64,000 nucleotides of DNA from Neurospora tetrasperma FGSC 2508. Taxonomy: Eukaryota; Ascomycota; Sordariomycetes; Sordariales; Sordariaceae. Location: contig NW_009799102.1 of assembly GCF_000213175.1 (NCBI RefSeq), positions 4,062,095 to 4,126,094 on the forward strand, read 5' to 3'. This document shows positions 23,790 through 36,609 of this stretch, in pieces (the stretch's first letter is position 1; every line of letters starts with the position of its first letter). The notes under the pieces are model-generated. The model was not told the origin of the DNA and did not search any database. It worked only from the letters and a program-made list of their open reading frames with translations. Made by a program: the position numbers and the translations under genes.

Positions 23790-24917
23790 GCGCAGGACGG
23801 TGGAGAAATGGAGATGAATAGGAGCAGGGAGAAGGGGGGTGAGGGAGGGAATGTTGGAGGAACTGGACGGAGGAGTAGAGATAAGAATAAGAATAAGAAC
23901 GAGCATGCTAGGATTGACAAGGAATCAAAAGCTACCAGAGGACCAAGACTTACTTGTATACGCAATAGTACTGGTGTCGTCACTGGTAATGGAGAAGAAG
24001 AAGAAGAAGAAGTTAAGGAGATTGTGACATTCAAGTCTGTTCCCAGAAGACTGTTGGTGGACTTTGAAAGGGACAAGAGACGGAGACGCAGAAGGGAGTT
24101 ACGGAATTCCGAAGCGGACAAGTCAGATTCAGAGTCAGAGTCAGAAACAGAGTCGGAAACAAAAGAGACATGGAAGGAAAGGGAAATACGAGTAAGAGGA
24201 GGGTAGCTTAGTTTAGCTTAGCTTAGCTTAGCTACCTTAGCAGCCCTGAGCGGAAACTGCGTCTGAAAGTAACAAAGTAAGAAATTGAGAAACAAGCGAT
24301 TTGATGCATCCCTGCCTGGGTGATAATACGGGGAAAAGGTGTAGTTGGCTGTAGTTTGGTTGGCTTTGGTTTCTTCAAGTAGAATGAGTAAGTAGATTGA
24401 GTAGAATGAAATGGACAAATAGTTTGGACACCCAGGTACTTGTAGATTGTCGGGTTAGTGAAGCGTACCTAGGTAGGTTAGGTTAGGTAGGTTAAGTATA
24501 ACATTGGATGCCAATGAGTAAGATATAAAGGATGCAACCAAGTATACCTCTAGGATAGGACAGGTGTTTTAGAGAGACTGAGAAATAGAAAAGGTGGCAT
24601 GTTCTCCTTAGGTGTCTTGGGGGAATGAATGAGTTGGCTTTCCTAGTAGTGATGGTGATGATGTCCGGTGATGTGATGTGATGGTTGTGATGATGGTGAT
24701 GGTGATGGTGATGAAATGAATGTGTTCGAACACCTTCCTGGGCAACAATATTCTTCTTCCGGCGCCATTATATATACAGCCAGCCGAGTATAGGTAGCGT
24801 CTCTGCGCACCACAATTTAATGCCGTGACTAAGGTAGGTGGCATTGCAAATCGATCGATCCTCTTGATACGACCGCGTGGATCATGTGTAAATATCCCCA
24901 AGGGCCAAAAAAAATTA

Positions 24918-25044
24918 AACAGAGGAAAAAAAAGAAAAAAAAGAAAGAAAAAAAAGAAAGAAAAAGAAGAAAGAAAAAGAAGAAAGAAAAAGAAGAAAGA
25001 AAAAGAAGAAAGAAAAAAAAGAAAGAAAAAAAAGAAAAAAAAAA
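24918..25044. repeat. Poly-purine AAAGAA tract
   Basis: About 127 bases of only A and G on the plus strand, made of GAAAAAGAAGAAA-like units. It creates false Lys/Glu and Phe/Leu/Ser frames. Confidence 0.95.
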
Positions 25045-25219
25045 TTGCGGTTTGATAAAGTGACTTGGTTGATTACATGAAACGAAAGGTTGTGAGGAGT
25101 CTTGATAACATGATGGAGATAGTGGGATATCATGAGTTGGTTGCAGGTGACCTCATCTCATCTCATTCAGTGCAATGGTACGTCCACATGTCCATGGCCA
25201 TGCCTCAATTACCATGACA

Positions 25220-25241
25220 GATAGATAGATAGATAGATAGG
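25220..25241. repeat. GATA tetranucleotide microsatellite
   Basis: Five tandem GATA units in intergenic DNA. Confidence 0.85.
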
Positions 25242-25925
25242 TAGCATGGGAACATCATTACCTACCCAAGCACCCACCCACCCAAGCAAGCAATCAAGTG
25301 ATCTGTGATGATGACACAATACAATACAATAACTGAAAAAAACATCGAAGCACTAGACTATTTACTTCTCAATTGATTTTGATCTTGATTCTGTGATTGA
25401 TTCCCAGGGGTATATGCGTAACCTATCCAACTGGTTGCTAGCTATTCTACCATGTTACCTACCTCTACCATATCATAACGTGGAGGTAGTGTAGTCAGGT
25501 AGGTACCTTGCTACAACAACACCTAATCGACAAACGGTAAAACCACCACGTACGTCCAAGAAAGGGGGAACAACCTATACACCACCAAACAACAACAACA
25601 TGAATAATGACAGCCAGTGTCAGCCAACCAGCCAAGGATACATGCCTTCTTCTGCTTTTGGACACCTCCCTCCCGGGCCCTTTTTCGCTTTCCCCTTTTT
25701 TCATTACAACCGACAACGCCTTGCTCCCATCCATACATCCATGTCATTCCCACATTTCCTCTGGCATTTACTTTCCTCCACAGCCTGTCCACAGCAGCCT
25801 GCCCACAGCTATCCAACACAATATACCTCGACATCACACCTTTCCATACCCATTCAACACTGAATTCAGCCCCGTTCAACCCCGTTCAACCCTGATCAAC
25901 CCAAAAGAAGCACAGTCTGATGAAA

Positions 25926-28900
25926 TCACCCCTCGGCACTCTCCTCCCGAATATCACTAAAAAACACCCCCCTGTCCCTCTCCACTCTTTCCCGCTCAGT
26001 CCACTCCCTCCCCCCTCTCAGGATCCCCGACGTATTGCCCACCCCCACCCCCGTAGCAGCAGCACTAGAGGTACTAGGTTCCGCATACACCCTCCTTAAC
26101 TCTCGTTCCCTTGGACTAGCGAGGATTGCTGAGGGGGTACTAGTGCCGACCGACATGGAGGTGGAAGGGGCTGTTGGTGGTCCCGAGAAGGGCGGGTAGT
26201 GGTGGTGTGTACCGGGGTAATTGTTATTGGTGGATGGGGGAGGAGCAGTGGAAGGGCGGAAGAGGGATTTGCGGGCGTTGAAGGATCGTTCTGGTCGGTC
26301 TGGTCGGTCTGGTCTTGAGGGGCGGTGGTGGTCGTCTTGTGCTGGTAGGGGGGTGGGTTGGTACTGAGAAGCAAATACCGTATTGCCCTGCACAACCGGC
26401 GGCATAACCGGCGGCACAGACTGCGACGCATGTCGTCCCAAAGGCGGCGCTCGCCTAACTCTACTAGGCGTGCTCATGAATCCTGGATCGTTGATATCTA
26501 AATCGGGGAGAAACGACTCCTCGTCGTCGTCGTCGTCAAAGTTCATCGGTCCCAGGCCGCCGCCGACGCCGCTGAGAGCGCTAGCCTCTGCTGCTAGGGT
26601 CTGGCTCGCCCGGAATGAGGAGCTGGAAGGGTTATTTCGCGCGTTGACCAGCCGAGCAGATAGATTCGTCGGACGCATATCCGAGCTTCGGCCTGTTGTT
26701 GGTTTTTGCTCGATGGGTGCTGATGATGAGACCATTGGAGTCTCGGGTATTGTGGGAGCTGCGAGTCTACTGGCCGGTCGAATTGCTGTGCGACTTGCGG
26801 GGCGGGAGTAGGAAGCAGTAGCGGGAGGGTCGGGGTTGGGGTGGTATGGTTGATAGCCCTTTGGTACCTTTGGTGGTGGTGGTGGCGGCGGTTGAGCGGG
26901 TTGCTGGGCAGCTGCTGATGGGGGAGCAGATCGGATAGGAAGTTGAACAGACTGTCTCATCGGTGCTGCCGAAGGGAAAAGAAACGTCGACCGATCCCTC
27001 TCCCTCTCCCGCTCAGGCGGCATCTCCGAATTGACAAACCACTGGCTGACACTATTGCCAAAGTTTGCCGCTGACACATCACCGCTTCCCCTTTCGCGGT
27101 CCCGATACCGTCCCCCCATATGTCTCACACTCCTTCGCGAACTCAACAACGTACTCATCCTCGGATCAAGCATACTAAACTCTGCACCCATCTGTCGTTC
27201 TCTAACCACAGCCCCGGGATTGACAACCCCCCACCACCCCTCCAACACGCCCGCCGCCATCCGCCTCTCCTCCCTCTCCCTCAGCGCCTTCACCGCATTC
27301 CTCTTAGCAACCAAATGCAGCGCTTCGTGCTCCCACCTCTGCAAACATCCCTTCATCGTCCCCACGGCTTCCCACTCTTCGGCATCCATCTCTGCCTCCC
27401 TCATCTCCGCCGCGCTGTCCATCCAGTTTTCCAAGTAGGAGTCTAGCTCGGCGTCGGCGGCAGTCTCCCTTATCTCTTGCGCTCTCCGGGCAATGGAAGA
27501 CCAATAGCCAAGAGTTTCGTACAGGTCCGAGTGGTTGTGATCCAGGTGGAGGGCATCAGCGTCTGCTGACAGGTCGTCGGCTTCCAAGAGGGCGTTGAAC
27601 CAGGTGCTCAGACAGGATTGGGCGAGCGAGATCTTGTAGGAGTGGCGGAAGGAGCGCAAGGATGCCATCATCCTTTCGCGACGGGCCTGTTTGGCCAAGA
27701 AAGGCCAGCGGTCGAGGACGGAGGCGATGGTGAAGCGCTTAGATTGCTTCGAGGCTTTGCGGGCGTAGTAGGCATTGCGCGTGGTGGAGGAGACGAGAGC
27801 TTCGCGCCATCGGTCCAAGCACGGCTTGGTGGTGCGGTAGAGGCAGATGAGGTTGGCGTTGTGGCGGGGGGTGAAGATGGCGTTGGAGGCGTCGAACCAG
27901 GTTGAGAGACAGGAGGAGAGGAGGTGGTCGGAGTAGAAGTAGTCGGCTTCGGACTCGGAGCGTTGGCAGACGGACAGGGAGGTTTGGGTGGCGTCGAGCC
28001 AGGTTGAAAGGGTGGATTTCTTGGTGGTAGAGGCGGCGTGGTGCTGGAACAAGGCCAAACGCTGCTCCAAGAACCAGTGAGTTAAAGTGTCTTCGAGGGT
28101 TTCTTCGTCTTCGCGGATATTCCAAAGCTTCAGCTTCAGCTCCAGTTTCCAGGTGTCCACGGGATTAAGAAGCAGCACGGCGTCAGCCAGCAGACCGTCC
28201 CGCCGGGCGTACTCAGCTTCTTCCTGCCAATGCTCGAGACAATTCCACTTGAGCGTGCGCTCATCAGCCGCGCGAAACTTTCTAAGTGTCCGCAACAACC
28301 GGCTCTGCTCGTGCCAATCCGCCAGGATGATCTGACAGTCCCGTGTAACCTTGTACCCTCTGCACTTGTACCCCGTGTACCTGAGATCCTCGGCCTCTTC
28401 TTGCCAGATATTAACCGCCTCGTCGAGAAGGAGTCTCTCATCCAGGGCGATGGCCACCTCATGATCATCCTGCACCTCCTTTGTCCTTGTAGCCCAGTGC
28501 ATCAAACTCCCCTTCATGGCCTTGAACACGGCATAATCATCCGCCACCCTCCCCTTTTGCAGCCGATACCAGTGCATCAACCCTTCCCTCATCGTCTCCC
28601 TTTCCTCCGTCTGCTCAGCAACATGCCGTCTAACCTCCTGATGAAGCGCCACGGCCGTCCACCTTTGCAGCGCATGAATCAGCACAAAGTTCCTCGCCTT
28701 TGTCTCATCCTGGATATGCTGCGCCCTCCAGGCATCGAATGCTCTTTTCCGTACCAGATGCCGTCTCGCAACCGCAGTACGGTCCAGCTCCTCACGTGCT
28801 TGATCCTGCCAGAAATTCAACATGTTCTGAATCGTGAAAACCTCGTACACCCTCGTGGCGCGCCGCTCCATCCTGTCAACCCACGCTTCATATTCCGCTT

Positions 28901-30547
28901 CTGCCTCGTGGCGCTCGCGCTCTTCGACAACGGCGACCGTTTCCTCGAGCCATATCTCCAGGACCTCGGTCTTGATGTCTTCGTCGTCGATTTGCGCCGC
29001 GAGAGAAAGCAGGCGGTGGTGATCCCGCTGGATCCGGTTAAAGTGGTCATGCCATGACGTAAAGGCGTCGCGGAGGAGCAAGGCGTCGTCTTCGGTTCGG
29101 AACATGCGCACTTTTGCTTCTTGGTATTCGGGGTCGAGATGTGGTTGACGCGTAAAGGCATGGTGGTGACTGCTAGGCAGGGGCTCGTCTTTGGTGTTGA
29201 CGGTGGTGTCGCTGGTTGCGCGATGGAGTTCGGAGAAATCGGTTCGCGGGGATTTGTGGTTGAGGTCGGTTTCGCCTACGGAGGAGAAGGATATGGGCCG
29301 TGGCCGTTCTTTGTTCGGTCTGGCGTAAGCGGGCAAGGCGCCCGCGGCAACTTCCGCATTGTCGTAGTAATGCGGTGCTCCGAATACGCGAGGGATGTGT
29401 CTGACCTTGTCCAGCACGGGGTTATGCGGTTGAAAAGGTCGTCCATCATCGCCGTACTCGCGGACCGAACTCTTGGACCTCGAAGCCAATTGACTCCTCC
29501 TCCCCTGGCCTTTCTCTGGTGACCTCCCCCTTCGATTCAACAACTGCTCTCTTTCTCGCTGCTGTTGTTCCCGTTGTTGCGCCAGCGCTTCCAGTCTCCT
29601 AGCCCTCTCGCCCCTAAGCGTGTCCCCAGGCAAGGCATTGGGGTCCGTAAAGCTCGCCGACCGTGCCCTTGACCGAATCGGTAGTCCTCCAAGCGCAAGC
29701 GGTCTCGAAACGGAACTGTGTCTCCTTTTCGGCAGTAACCGTCGCAGCTTGATATCGAGTTCACCGCCCGTCACGTCCTCGTCGTCATCACTAAAGACTG
29801 ACGAGAACCCGCCCAGCGATCTGCCCGAAACCGAGACACTCCTCGACCTGGATCCCGCAGCCTTATCCCGCGCCGTCCCCAACCCCCCTCGTCCGCCTGC
29901 TCCTGGTGGGCCAGCAGGCGACTGCTCCCGACTCCTCCCTCCCACCACCGGACTACTAGGCACATACTCCAACATGATGCCCATACCCGCTAAGACGGTT
30001 CGAAACCGATCCAGCAGACTGGTTTCCCCTTTCGAGTTCGGAGCGCATCGCTGGCCCCCAATCTTAAAGATAAGCCGCGAGATATGCGAGGGCGCCTGGT
30101 CCGGGTCTGGGTAGCCATGGGCGGGGAGGATCTGTTCGGCGGCTTGGAAGAGCGCGTTCGTGGGGAGCCGGTCGCGCTCGGGCAGGGAGGGGAGGATGGA
30201 CTCGGCGAGGGTGACGATTTCGTGGAGGAGCTCGATGTCTGTTGTGCCCCCGGGTTGCCTGTGTTAATTGCCGGGAAAGGCAAGGAGGGAGGGAGGGAGG
30301 GGAGATGGGGGGAAAGAAGCGGACCTTCATTAGAGTAGTAGGGCTCATTGCTGTGAGCTTGCGCTTGAGCTTGTGGGGGGAAGCTGGTATTGGCGTTGGC
30401 GTTGGTGCCGCCATTGTTGTTGTTGTTGTTGCTGTTGCTGATATTGGGATTTCCGAGTCCGGCCTGCTGTCGCGAAGAGGAGGATAACTGTGGTAGCCCG
30501 GCCCTGCCATCTCGGTGGTGGAGGGGCAGAGAGGATGGAGGCGGCAT
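25926..30547 (-). CDS. sfi1: Sfi1-type spindle pole body protein with centrin-binding repeats
   Basis: Two exons: 30547-30325 and 30238-25926, 1511 residues, in frame across an 86-bp intron. The donor is weak (G|GTCCGC); TTAAC lies before the CAG acceptor. Joining restores YYSNEDIELLHEIVTLAES, the start of a conserved N-terminal block that continues through RLPTNALFQAAEQILPAHGY and ISRLIFKIGGQR. The middle, about residues 390-1050, is a long helical array in which Trp recurs every 20-35 residues (AFDAWRAQHI, LMHWYRLQKG, LMHWATRT, CLEHWQEEAE, THWFLEQ, CLQRWEHEAL), as in Sfi1 repeats that bind Cdc31/centrin. The C-terminus is disordered and Pro/Ser/Arg-rich. Known role: forms the half-bridge filament and drives spindle pole body duplication. 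The start ATG at 30547 follows a TTG-rich leader; no earlier in-frame ATG was seen. Confidence 0.9.
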
Positions 30548-31681
30548 GTGAGAGGGCGCCGCCACCTCCAAGGCATGACTATGGAAAGCCTAATCCCGAC
30601 TCTGGTCAAAGCACGGTGTATGCGCCCTCGTACAACGTTTGGATAGGTGTGGGCAATTTGCTGTATTCTTTGCGACTGTAGATTGCCGTAGTGTAATGCT
30701 AAGGTTATAGGGCTCTAGGGTCGGTAAGTGAGAATGCGACTGCGACTGCGATGGACCGAAAAACTGGCGATGCTGTGCTAGGCCGAGAATCGAGAGCGCG
30801 CCTGATGACAAAAAGTGGTGGGTTGTCGCAATTCCAATTCCAATTCCAATCCCACCTTGACGACAACGGCCGCCCTTGGGTATACAAGACGAGGTTTGTT
30901 TATCGGGTATTCGACTAAGAAAGGATCACCATCACCGGCCGGAGGTTTCGAAATGAAAAAGGCAAATTGAGCAAAAGCTGAAGAGGTTGCAAACGATGTG
31001 AACGTAGGTATCGACGGGGGTTTTCGCTGAGATGGAGGGTTTGGCGATTGCGATTATTGCTGCTGCTGCTGGTGCTTCTTCCCGTCGAAGCGGGAGAATG
31101 TAGTGTAGTGTAGAGGTACAAGTAGCGTGGAGGTGGTGGTGGTGATGCAAATCGTGGAGGAGACACAAACACGCACAACAACTGCGATGCGACCGCTGGA
31201 CGGGCAACCAACCACTGACTGCACTGCAGTGCGGAGAAGGAACCTCAAGGGAAGGGAAGCTGAAGCCCAATGCGATTGAGACGCGTGCGCACGGCAGCGG
31301 GAAGAGCCCAGCATTGCCCGGTAAAAGGTGCAGGCTGTGATCACCCATACTAACAGAATACGACTCCAATTGCTGCCAAAGTTGTTAGTCCGGTATCAAT
31401 TAGACGCACTGCACTGCTTGGCGCGCTGCCGCTAGATTGGTTTCAGCGCATTGAGATCAGATGAAAGGAAACCTCAGACACACAGGCCTCTTCAGCCTGA
31501 AGCAAGGTATCTTCCTAACAATAAACCGAGTGTGAAGAGAAGAAGACGAAGAGCGCCAACGTCACGAGTGTCATCACCTCCATCCGAGGCTACCTACATC
31601 GAGAGCCTCACAGTCAACCACTACACCTAAATCACATCTTCTCTTCGAAGTTGAAAGACAAAGCACGGACGGATTGTCAAG
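30548..31681. other. Shared promoter region of sfi1 and the twin-CX9C gene
   Basis: 1.13 kb between divergent start codons. No gene is supported. The minus-strand frames here are Pro/Ser/His low complexity. GTAGTGTAGTGTAG words occur near 31098-31112. It probably holds both promoters and leaders. Confidence 0.6.
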
Positions 31682-32039
31682 ATGCAGCCCCCAAAAGCCA
31701 CCGTCCGCCCCATCCAGCGGTTTGCCTCGGCCGTGTCCAAGTGCTCCGTCGAGGTAAGAGAGTGAAACTATTCCCATGTCTCTTTTTCCATAAACACTCA
31801 ATCAACTGAAACTGGCACATCCACACGCAGTCCGCCGCCTACGGCAAATGCATCCTAGCAGACTACAACTCCGTCCACAAGGACATGTGCGTCAAGGAGT
31901 TTATGCGCTTGAAGGATTGTTACATGGTGTGTATTTCTCCACGTCCACTGTTTAGGTACTTGTACCACTTCCTCAAAGGGGGGCAAAGCTGACATGATGG
32001 TAATTCACACACACACAGTTGGCCGCCAAGAAAGCATAG
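31682..32039 (+). CDS. ndufaf8: Twin-CX9C protein, NDUFAF8-like complex I assembly factor
   Basis: Three exons: 31682-31753, 31831-31926 and 32019-32039 (62 residues). All junctions are phase 0, with GTAAGA/CAG and GTGTGT/CAG sites. Seen: a basic N-terminus (MQPPKATVRPIQRFASAV), then CSVESAAYGKC and CVKEFMRLKDC, two exact C-x9-C pairs separated by about 13 residues, and a short LAAKKA tail. The AAYGKC, CVKEF and C-x-(L/A)AAKK arrangement matches the human complex I assembly factor NDUFAF8 (C17orf89). Family knowledge: twin-CX9C proteins form two disulfides after Mia40 import; NDUFAF8 partners NDUFAF5 in assembling complex I in mitochondria. Filamentous ascomycetes keep complex I, so the role is plausible (inference from motif pattern). 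The last exon encodes only six residues. The gene is convergent with the IleRS gene, 181 bp apart. Confidence 0.82.
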
Positions 32040-32220
32040 CTTACCTAGTCTGCCTCTAGGTAAACCACAAGACACAAAGTACCAGAAATCTTTTTGAATA
32101 TTTTTAAACATTTCATCATCCATCATCCATCATTGCTAGTCTATCCCACACATGTTTTGACTCGCTTGAACTTTTCCCACATCACATCTACAACCTTTTC
32201 TACTAGTGTAGACTTTAAAC

Positions 32221-35200
32221 TTAAAGCTTCAACAACCTCAACAAGAAGGTAGCCTTGCCAACCTCCTGCTCCTCCTCCATAATGATGCCCTCTTCCTTCT
32301 CCGCCGGAATCTTGCCCTCCACATGCGTCACCTCGTGCTTATCCAGCGGCCTCCTGAGCGCCTTCTCAATCATGGCCATCTGCGTGTCAAACACCTTCTC
32401 AATACCCGTCTCCTCGGGGTCCGCCGTCACCTTGTACTCCATCTTGATATCATCCGTCGGCTGGAGACCAGCCTTCTTGCGCAGCCTCTGCACACGGTTG
32501 ATGATTTCACGCGCCAGACCCTCCTCCGCCAGGCCGGGGTAAATCTCCACGTCCAGGATGGTGAGCACGTCGTTGTCCGTGTTGGTCTCGAGGTTCTTGG
32601 AGCTGTCGTCCTCCTTGAGACCGCGCTTGACCACCAGGTCGCCCGCCTCGAGCGTGATGCCGTCCACAACGAGCTTGCCCGTCTGCGTGTAGGCGTGGGC
32701 CTCATCCGAGGTGACCGACGGAAGAGCCTTCTTAACGCGGCCCATGTCCTTCTTGAGCTTCTTGCCGAGCACAGGCCAGTCGGCCGAGACCGAGTACTGA
32801 ACGCCGTGCTTGGCTTCGTCTGAAGTGAGCACGAGGTCCCGCACGTTGAGCTCCTCGGTAATGTAGCCCTTGAGCGACTCGATGTCGGCAAGGTACTGCT
32901 CGTCGTGGTGGATGACAACAAGGGTCTTGAGGGGCTGCTTGAGACCAACCGAACGCTTCTCGCGCGAGTAGCGGGCGAGCTCAATGACCTTTTGCATGCG
33001 CTGCACGCGGCGCTCGACGTCGGGGTTGTAGAGCTCCTTGCGGACCTCGGGGAAGGGGAGGAAGTGCACGGAGCGGGGGTCCTTGGCCTGGAGCTCCTTG
33101 GGAATGTGGGGAAGGAGCTTGAGGTAGATGGTGTCGGTGAGGAAGGGAGTGAAGGGGGCGAGGCCACGGCAGAGGGTGAAGAGGACCTCGAAGAGGGTGT
33201 TGAGGGCGTGGAGGGTGTCGTTGAGGCCGTTCTCGCCCTTAAGACGCTTGCGGTTGAAGCGGATGTACCAGTTGGTGGTGTTGTCGATGAGCTCGAGGAG
33301 GCGAGGGACAACAGTGTAGAGGCGGTAACCTGGACGTAGTGTTAGCATTGAACTTTAGCAACAAAAAAGGGAGGGGAACGACATACCCTTCATCTCCTCG
33401 TTGACAAACTCGAGCAGAGACTGGCACGAAGCAAGAATCCACTTGTCCATCACGTTCTCGTTGGAAGACTCCATCTTGGGGTCAAACACATAGTCGACGT
33501 TCTCCACCTTCTTGAGGAGAGCAACCTGGCCCTCAAAGAACTTGTACGAGTTCCACAGAGGAAGGAGAACCTTGGCAACGACCTCCTTGACACCAGCCTC
33601 CTTGAAGCGGAGCGGCTCGGCACGCACAACAGGAGAGTTGATGAGGTACAGACGGAGGGCATCCGAACCATACTTGTTCATGACAAGAGTAGGGTCGGGG
33701 TAGTTCTTGAGACGCTTGGACATCTTCTTGCCATCCTCGGCAAGCACGATACCGTTGACGACGCAGTTCTTGAAAGGAGAGACACCAAAGAGGTGGGTAC
33801 CCAAGACAAGAAGGGTGTAGAACCAACCACGGGTCTGGTCAAGACCCTCGGCAATGAAGTCACCCGGGAAGGACTTTTCAAACTTCTCGACGTTCTCGAA
33901 GGGGTAGTGCTGGGAGGCGTAGGGCATGGAACCAGACTCGAACCAGCAGTCAAAGACCTCCTCAGCACGCTTGAGGACACCCTTGCCCTGCTTGCTGGGG
34001 ATGGTGATGTGGTCGATCTTGTCACGGTGGAGATCGGTGATCTCACCCTCGTAGCCGGAAAGCTGCTTGAGCTCTTCGATGCTGCCAATGCACACAATCT
34101 CCTCGCCGTCGTCGCTCATCCACAGAGGGATGGGAGTACCCCAGTACCTGTTACGCGAGACGTTCCAGTCGCGGGCGTTGGCGATCCAGCTGGCGAAACG
34201 CTTCTCCTTGACAAAGGAGGGGACCCAGTGGGAGCCCTCAATGTTCTTCAACATCTGGGGGATGATGTCGGGGATGCGGATGAACCACGAGGGCACGGCC
34301 TTGTAGATGAGGGGCGTGTCGGAGCGGTAGCACATGGGGTACGAGTGCTTGAGCTGAGACTCGACAACGAGCTTGCCCGAGTTCTTGAGGTGCTTGATGA
34401 TGTGCTTGTCGGCCTCCTTGACGTGCATGCCGGCGAAATCGGAGACGCGGTCAGTGTAGTGGCCAGTCTCGTTGACCGGGTCGGGAGGGGGGCGCTTCTC
34501 GGTGACGATACCCGCCTCGACGGCCACGTTGTAATCGTCCTCACCGAAGGCGGGGGCCTGGTGGACGATACCGGTACCGCTGTCGTCGGTGACGTAGGTA
34601 GCGTTGAGGACCTTGAAGGCAACGTCCTTGTACTCGTCGTAGAAGTAGTTGAAGGGGGGCTCGTACTTCCAGCCGAGCATGTCCTTGCCCTTAATCTTCT
34701 CGAGCACCTTGAACTTGGCCTTCTTGGGGTCCTTGTAGAGCGTCGTCAGGAGCTTCTCGAGCAGGATGTAGTTCTTTCCGCTCTTCTCGTCGGCGATCTT
34801 GACATATTCAAAGTCGGGGTGGGCGGCCAGGCCGGTGTGGGAGGGCAGGGTCCAGGGCGTGGTGGTCCAGGCAAGGAGGCAGGTGTTGGGGTCCTCGATC
34901 AAGGGGAAGGCGACGACGACGGCGGGATCGGTGACGTCCTGGTAGTTCTGGTTGGCCTCGAAGTTGGAGAGGGCGGTGGTGAGGGCGGTCGAGTAGGGCA
35001 TGACGCGGTAGCCGCGGTAGACCTGGCCCTTGTCGAACAGCTGCTTGAAGACCCACCACTCGGACTCCATGAAGGTCGGGTCCATGGTCTTGTAGTCGTT
35101 GTCAAAGTCGATCCAGCGACCGAGACGCTCGACCGTGTGGCGCCACTCCTCGCGATACCTCATGACGATGGACCGGCACTCGGCGTTGTAGTTTTCGAGG

Positions 35201-35517
35201 CCAATCTCCATGACGGCGGCCTTGCCTGAGATGCCCAGCTTCTTGTCGATCTCGTGCTCGATGGGCAGGCCGTGCGTGTCCCAGCCGAAGCGGCGCTCGA
35301 CGTGGAAGCCCTTCATGGACCAGTATCGGGGGATGATGTCCTTGATGGTCGAGGCGAGCAAGTGGCCGTAGTGGGGGAGGCCGGTGGCGAAGGGCGGGCC
35401 ATCGTAGAAGGTGTAGAGCGGGTTGCCCTTGGACAGCTCGACCTGGGTCTCAAAGGCCTTGATCTCGCGCCATCGCTGGATGGTGTTTTCCTCTTCCTTG
35501 GGGAAATCGATCGACAT
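32221..35517 (-). CDS. ILS1: Isoleucyl-tRNA synthetase, cytoplasmic
   Basis: Two exons: 35517-33387 and 33329-32221, 1079 residues, close to the usual 1070-1080 of eukaryotic cytoplasmic IleRS. The 57-bp intron has a GTATGT donor, GCTAAC branch point and CAG acceptor; joining gives EEMKGYRLYTVVPRLLELID in frame. Seen: class I signature GLPHYGH (HIGH motif, about residue 46-52), FGWDTHGLPIE, the editing (CP1) domain with TTTPWTLPSHTGLA and DDSGTGIVHQAPAFGEDDY, CWFESGSMPYA, and KKMSKRLKNYPDP (KMSKS motif). The anticodon-binding domain follows, with NTTNWYIRFNRKRLKG. It charges tRNA-Ile with isoleucine in the cytosol and edits mischarged valine. No mitochondrial presequence is visible before MSIDFPKEEENT. 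A leader of about 1.1 kb is shared with the divergent Mo25 gene. A large antisense frame is a codon-bias shadow. Confidence 0.97.
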
Positions 35518-36609
35518 GGTGGGCGGACGTTGAGAGTGGCCTGGGGTATTGGGTGTTAGTTAGTTAGTTTGGTGGTGGTGATGGTGATGATGATGTCTCT
35601 TGGTGTTGAGACCTTGAGAACGGAAAGAGTTTTCCCCAGTCTGTTTGTTGATATGCGCTGCTCTCTACTTGAGTCGCAAACAGACAGACTAGCTATGTGA
35701 CAGAAAAAAGAGGGGTTTGGAGTAATAAGTAGTGTATAGACAATGGACCTGACTCACCTCTGTGTACGTTCCTGTCGCCGCGATGTGTTGGAGAAAAAGG
35801 CAGACGGGCGCGAGTGTGACTCGTTTGGAGAAAGTCGACGGACTTCCAATTCCAGAACAATGCGACCGGCCGCTGCGGATTGGTGGTGGGGGGGGCGGCA
35901 ATCCGATAAAACAGAGGGGCAAGAAACAGATGGGACGGGCGGTTTGCGGGGTTCAGTTGGTGTTGTTGAGATACGAGAGACTTTTTCCACTCTCATAAAT
36001 GTGGTATGAATCCGAGTACTCACTAACACTTTTACATTTTTCTCAATAAACGCATGCTTCCCGCTGTGTCCCTGCATCCAGGCACTCTCTCAATGTGTCT
36101 GTTAGCTGGATACTTTCAATACTCCAAGCAACACCCTTTGAGTCCGACTCCAAAGGTGAAAGAATTCAGTAATATAACTTACGAGATGGAAGTTAGATAC
36201 ACATAACCAATGTCTGGGTAGTAGGTTACCTATGATCCAAGTTTGATTAGGCAATTGACAGAGTAAAAAAAAAAAAAAGGCGTAAGTTGAAAGTGTAGAG
36301 ACACCCCAGCCAAGCTGACCGGAGGTCGTAGACTAACAAATACACCCGCTGCAGGGCCTGAGCTTAACAATTTCCACTGGCCAGACCCCTGGACATGCAT
36401 CCATCCAAACACCTTGTTGACCACCACTCCCGTCGCTCTTCGATCCGCTTCGTTGTCGCGACACCAACCAAGTCACGACCGACGGCCCGGACTCCTCTCA
36501 CTGTCCGTTGTTGACCCTCCGACACTTGCCCTCCTTGGACAACACACACTCTACTACTCTCGACACCCATTCCGACTTCCACGGTACCTAGTACTCATCC
36601 AAGACCAAA
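35518..36609. other. Shared promoter region of ILS1 and hym1
   Basis: 1.09 kb between divergent start codons. GGTGGTGATGGTGATGATGATG repeats lie at 35569-35592. No frame here looks coding. It probably contains both promoters. Confidence 0.6.

Larger units (their letters stand above)
23790..25925. other. Intergenic between convergent genes; repeats and a long poly-purine tract
   Basis: About 2.1 kb between the 3' ends of the SWIB gene (plus) and sfi1 (minus). It contains an AGCTT-like repeat near 24207-24235, a GATGGT-rich stretch at 24644-24720, a poly-purine tract (24918-25044) and a GATA tract (25220-25241). The frame 23808-24206 starts 18 bp after the SWIB stop and is only Arg/Glu/Lys/Ser low complexity; it is best seen as 3' UTR. 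Confidence 0.6.

Noticed and set aside
23808-24206. 132-codon frame just after the SWIB gene
   Set aside because: Starts 18 bp after the stop and is only Arg/Glu/Lys/Ser low complexity; more likely 3' UTR.
24825-25055. Lys/Arg/Glu-rich frame of 76 codons
   Set aside because: Made entirely by the poly-purine tract.
33793-35229. 478-codon plus-strand frame opposite the isoleucyl-tRNA synthetase gene
   Set aside because: Its composition (Val/Gly/Asp/Leu/Glu) is the mirror of strong codon bias in the real gene on the other strand, which has all IleRS motifs.
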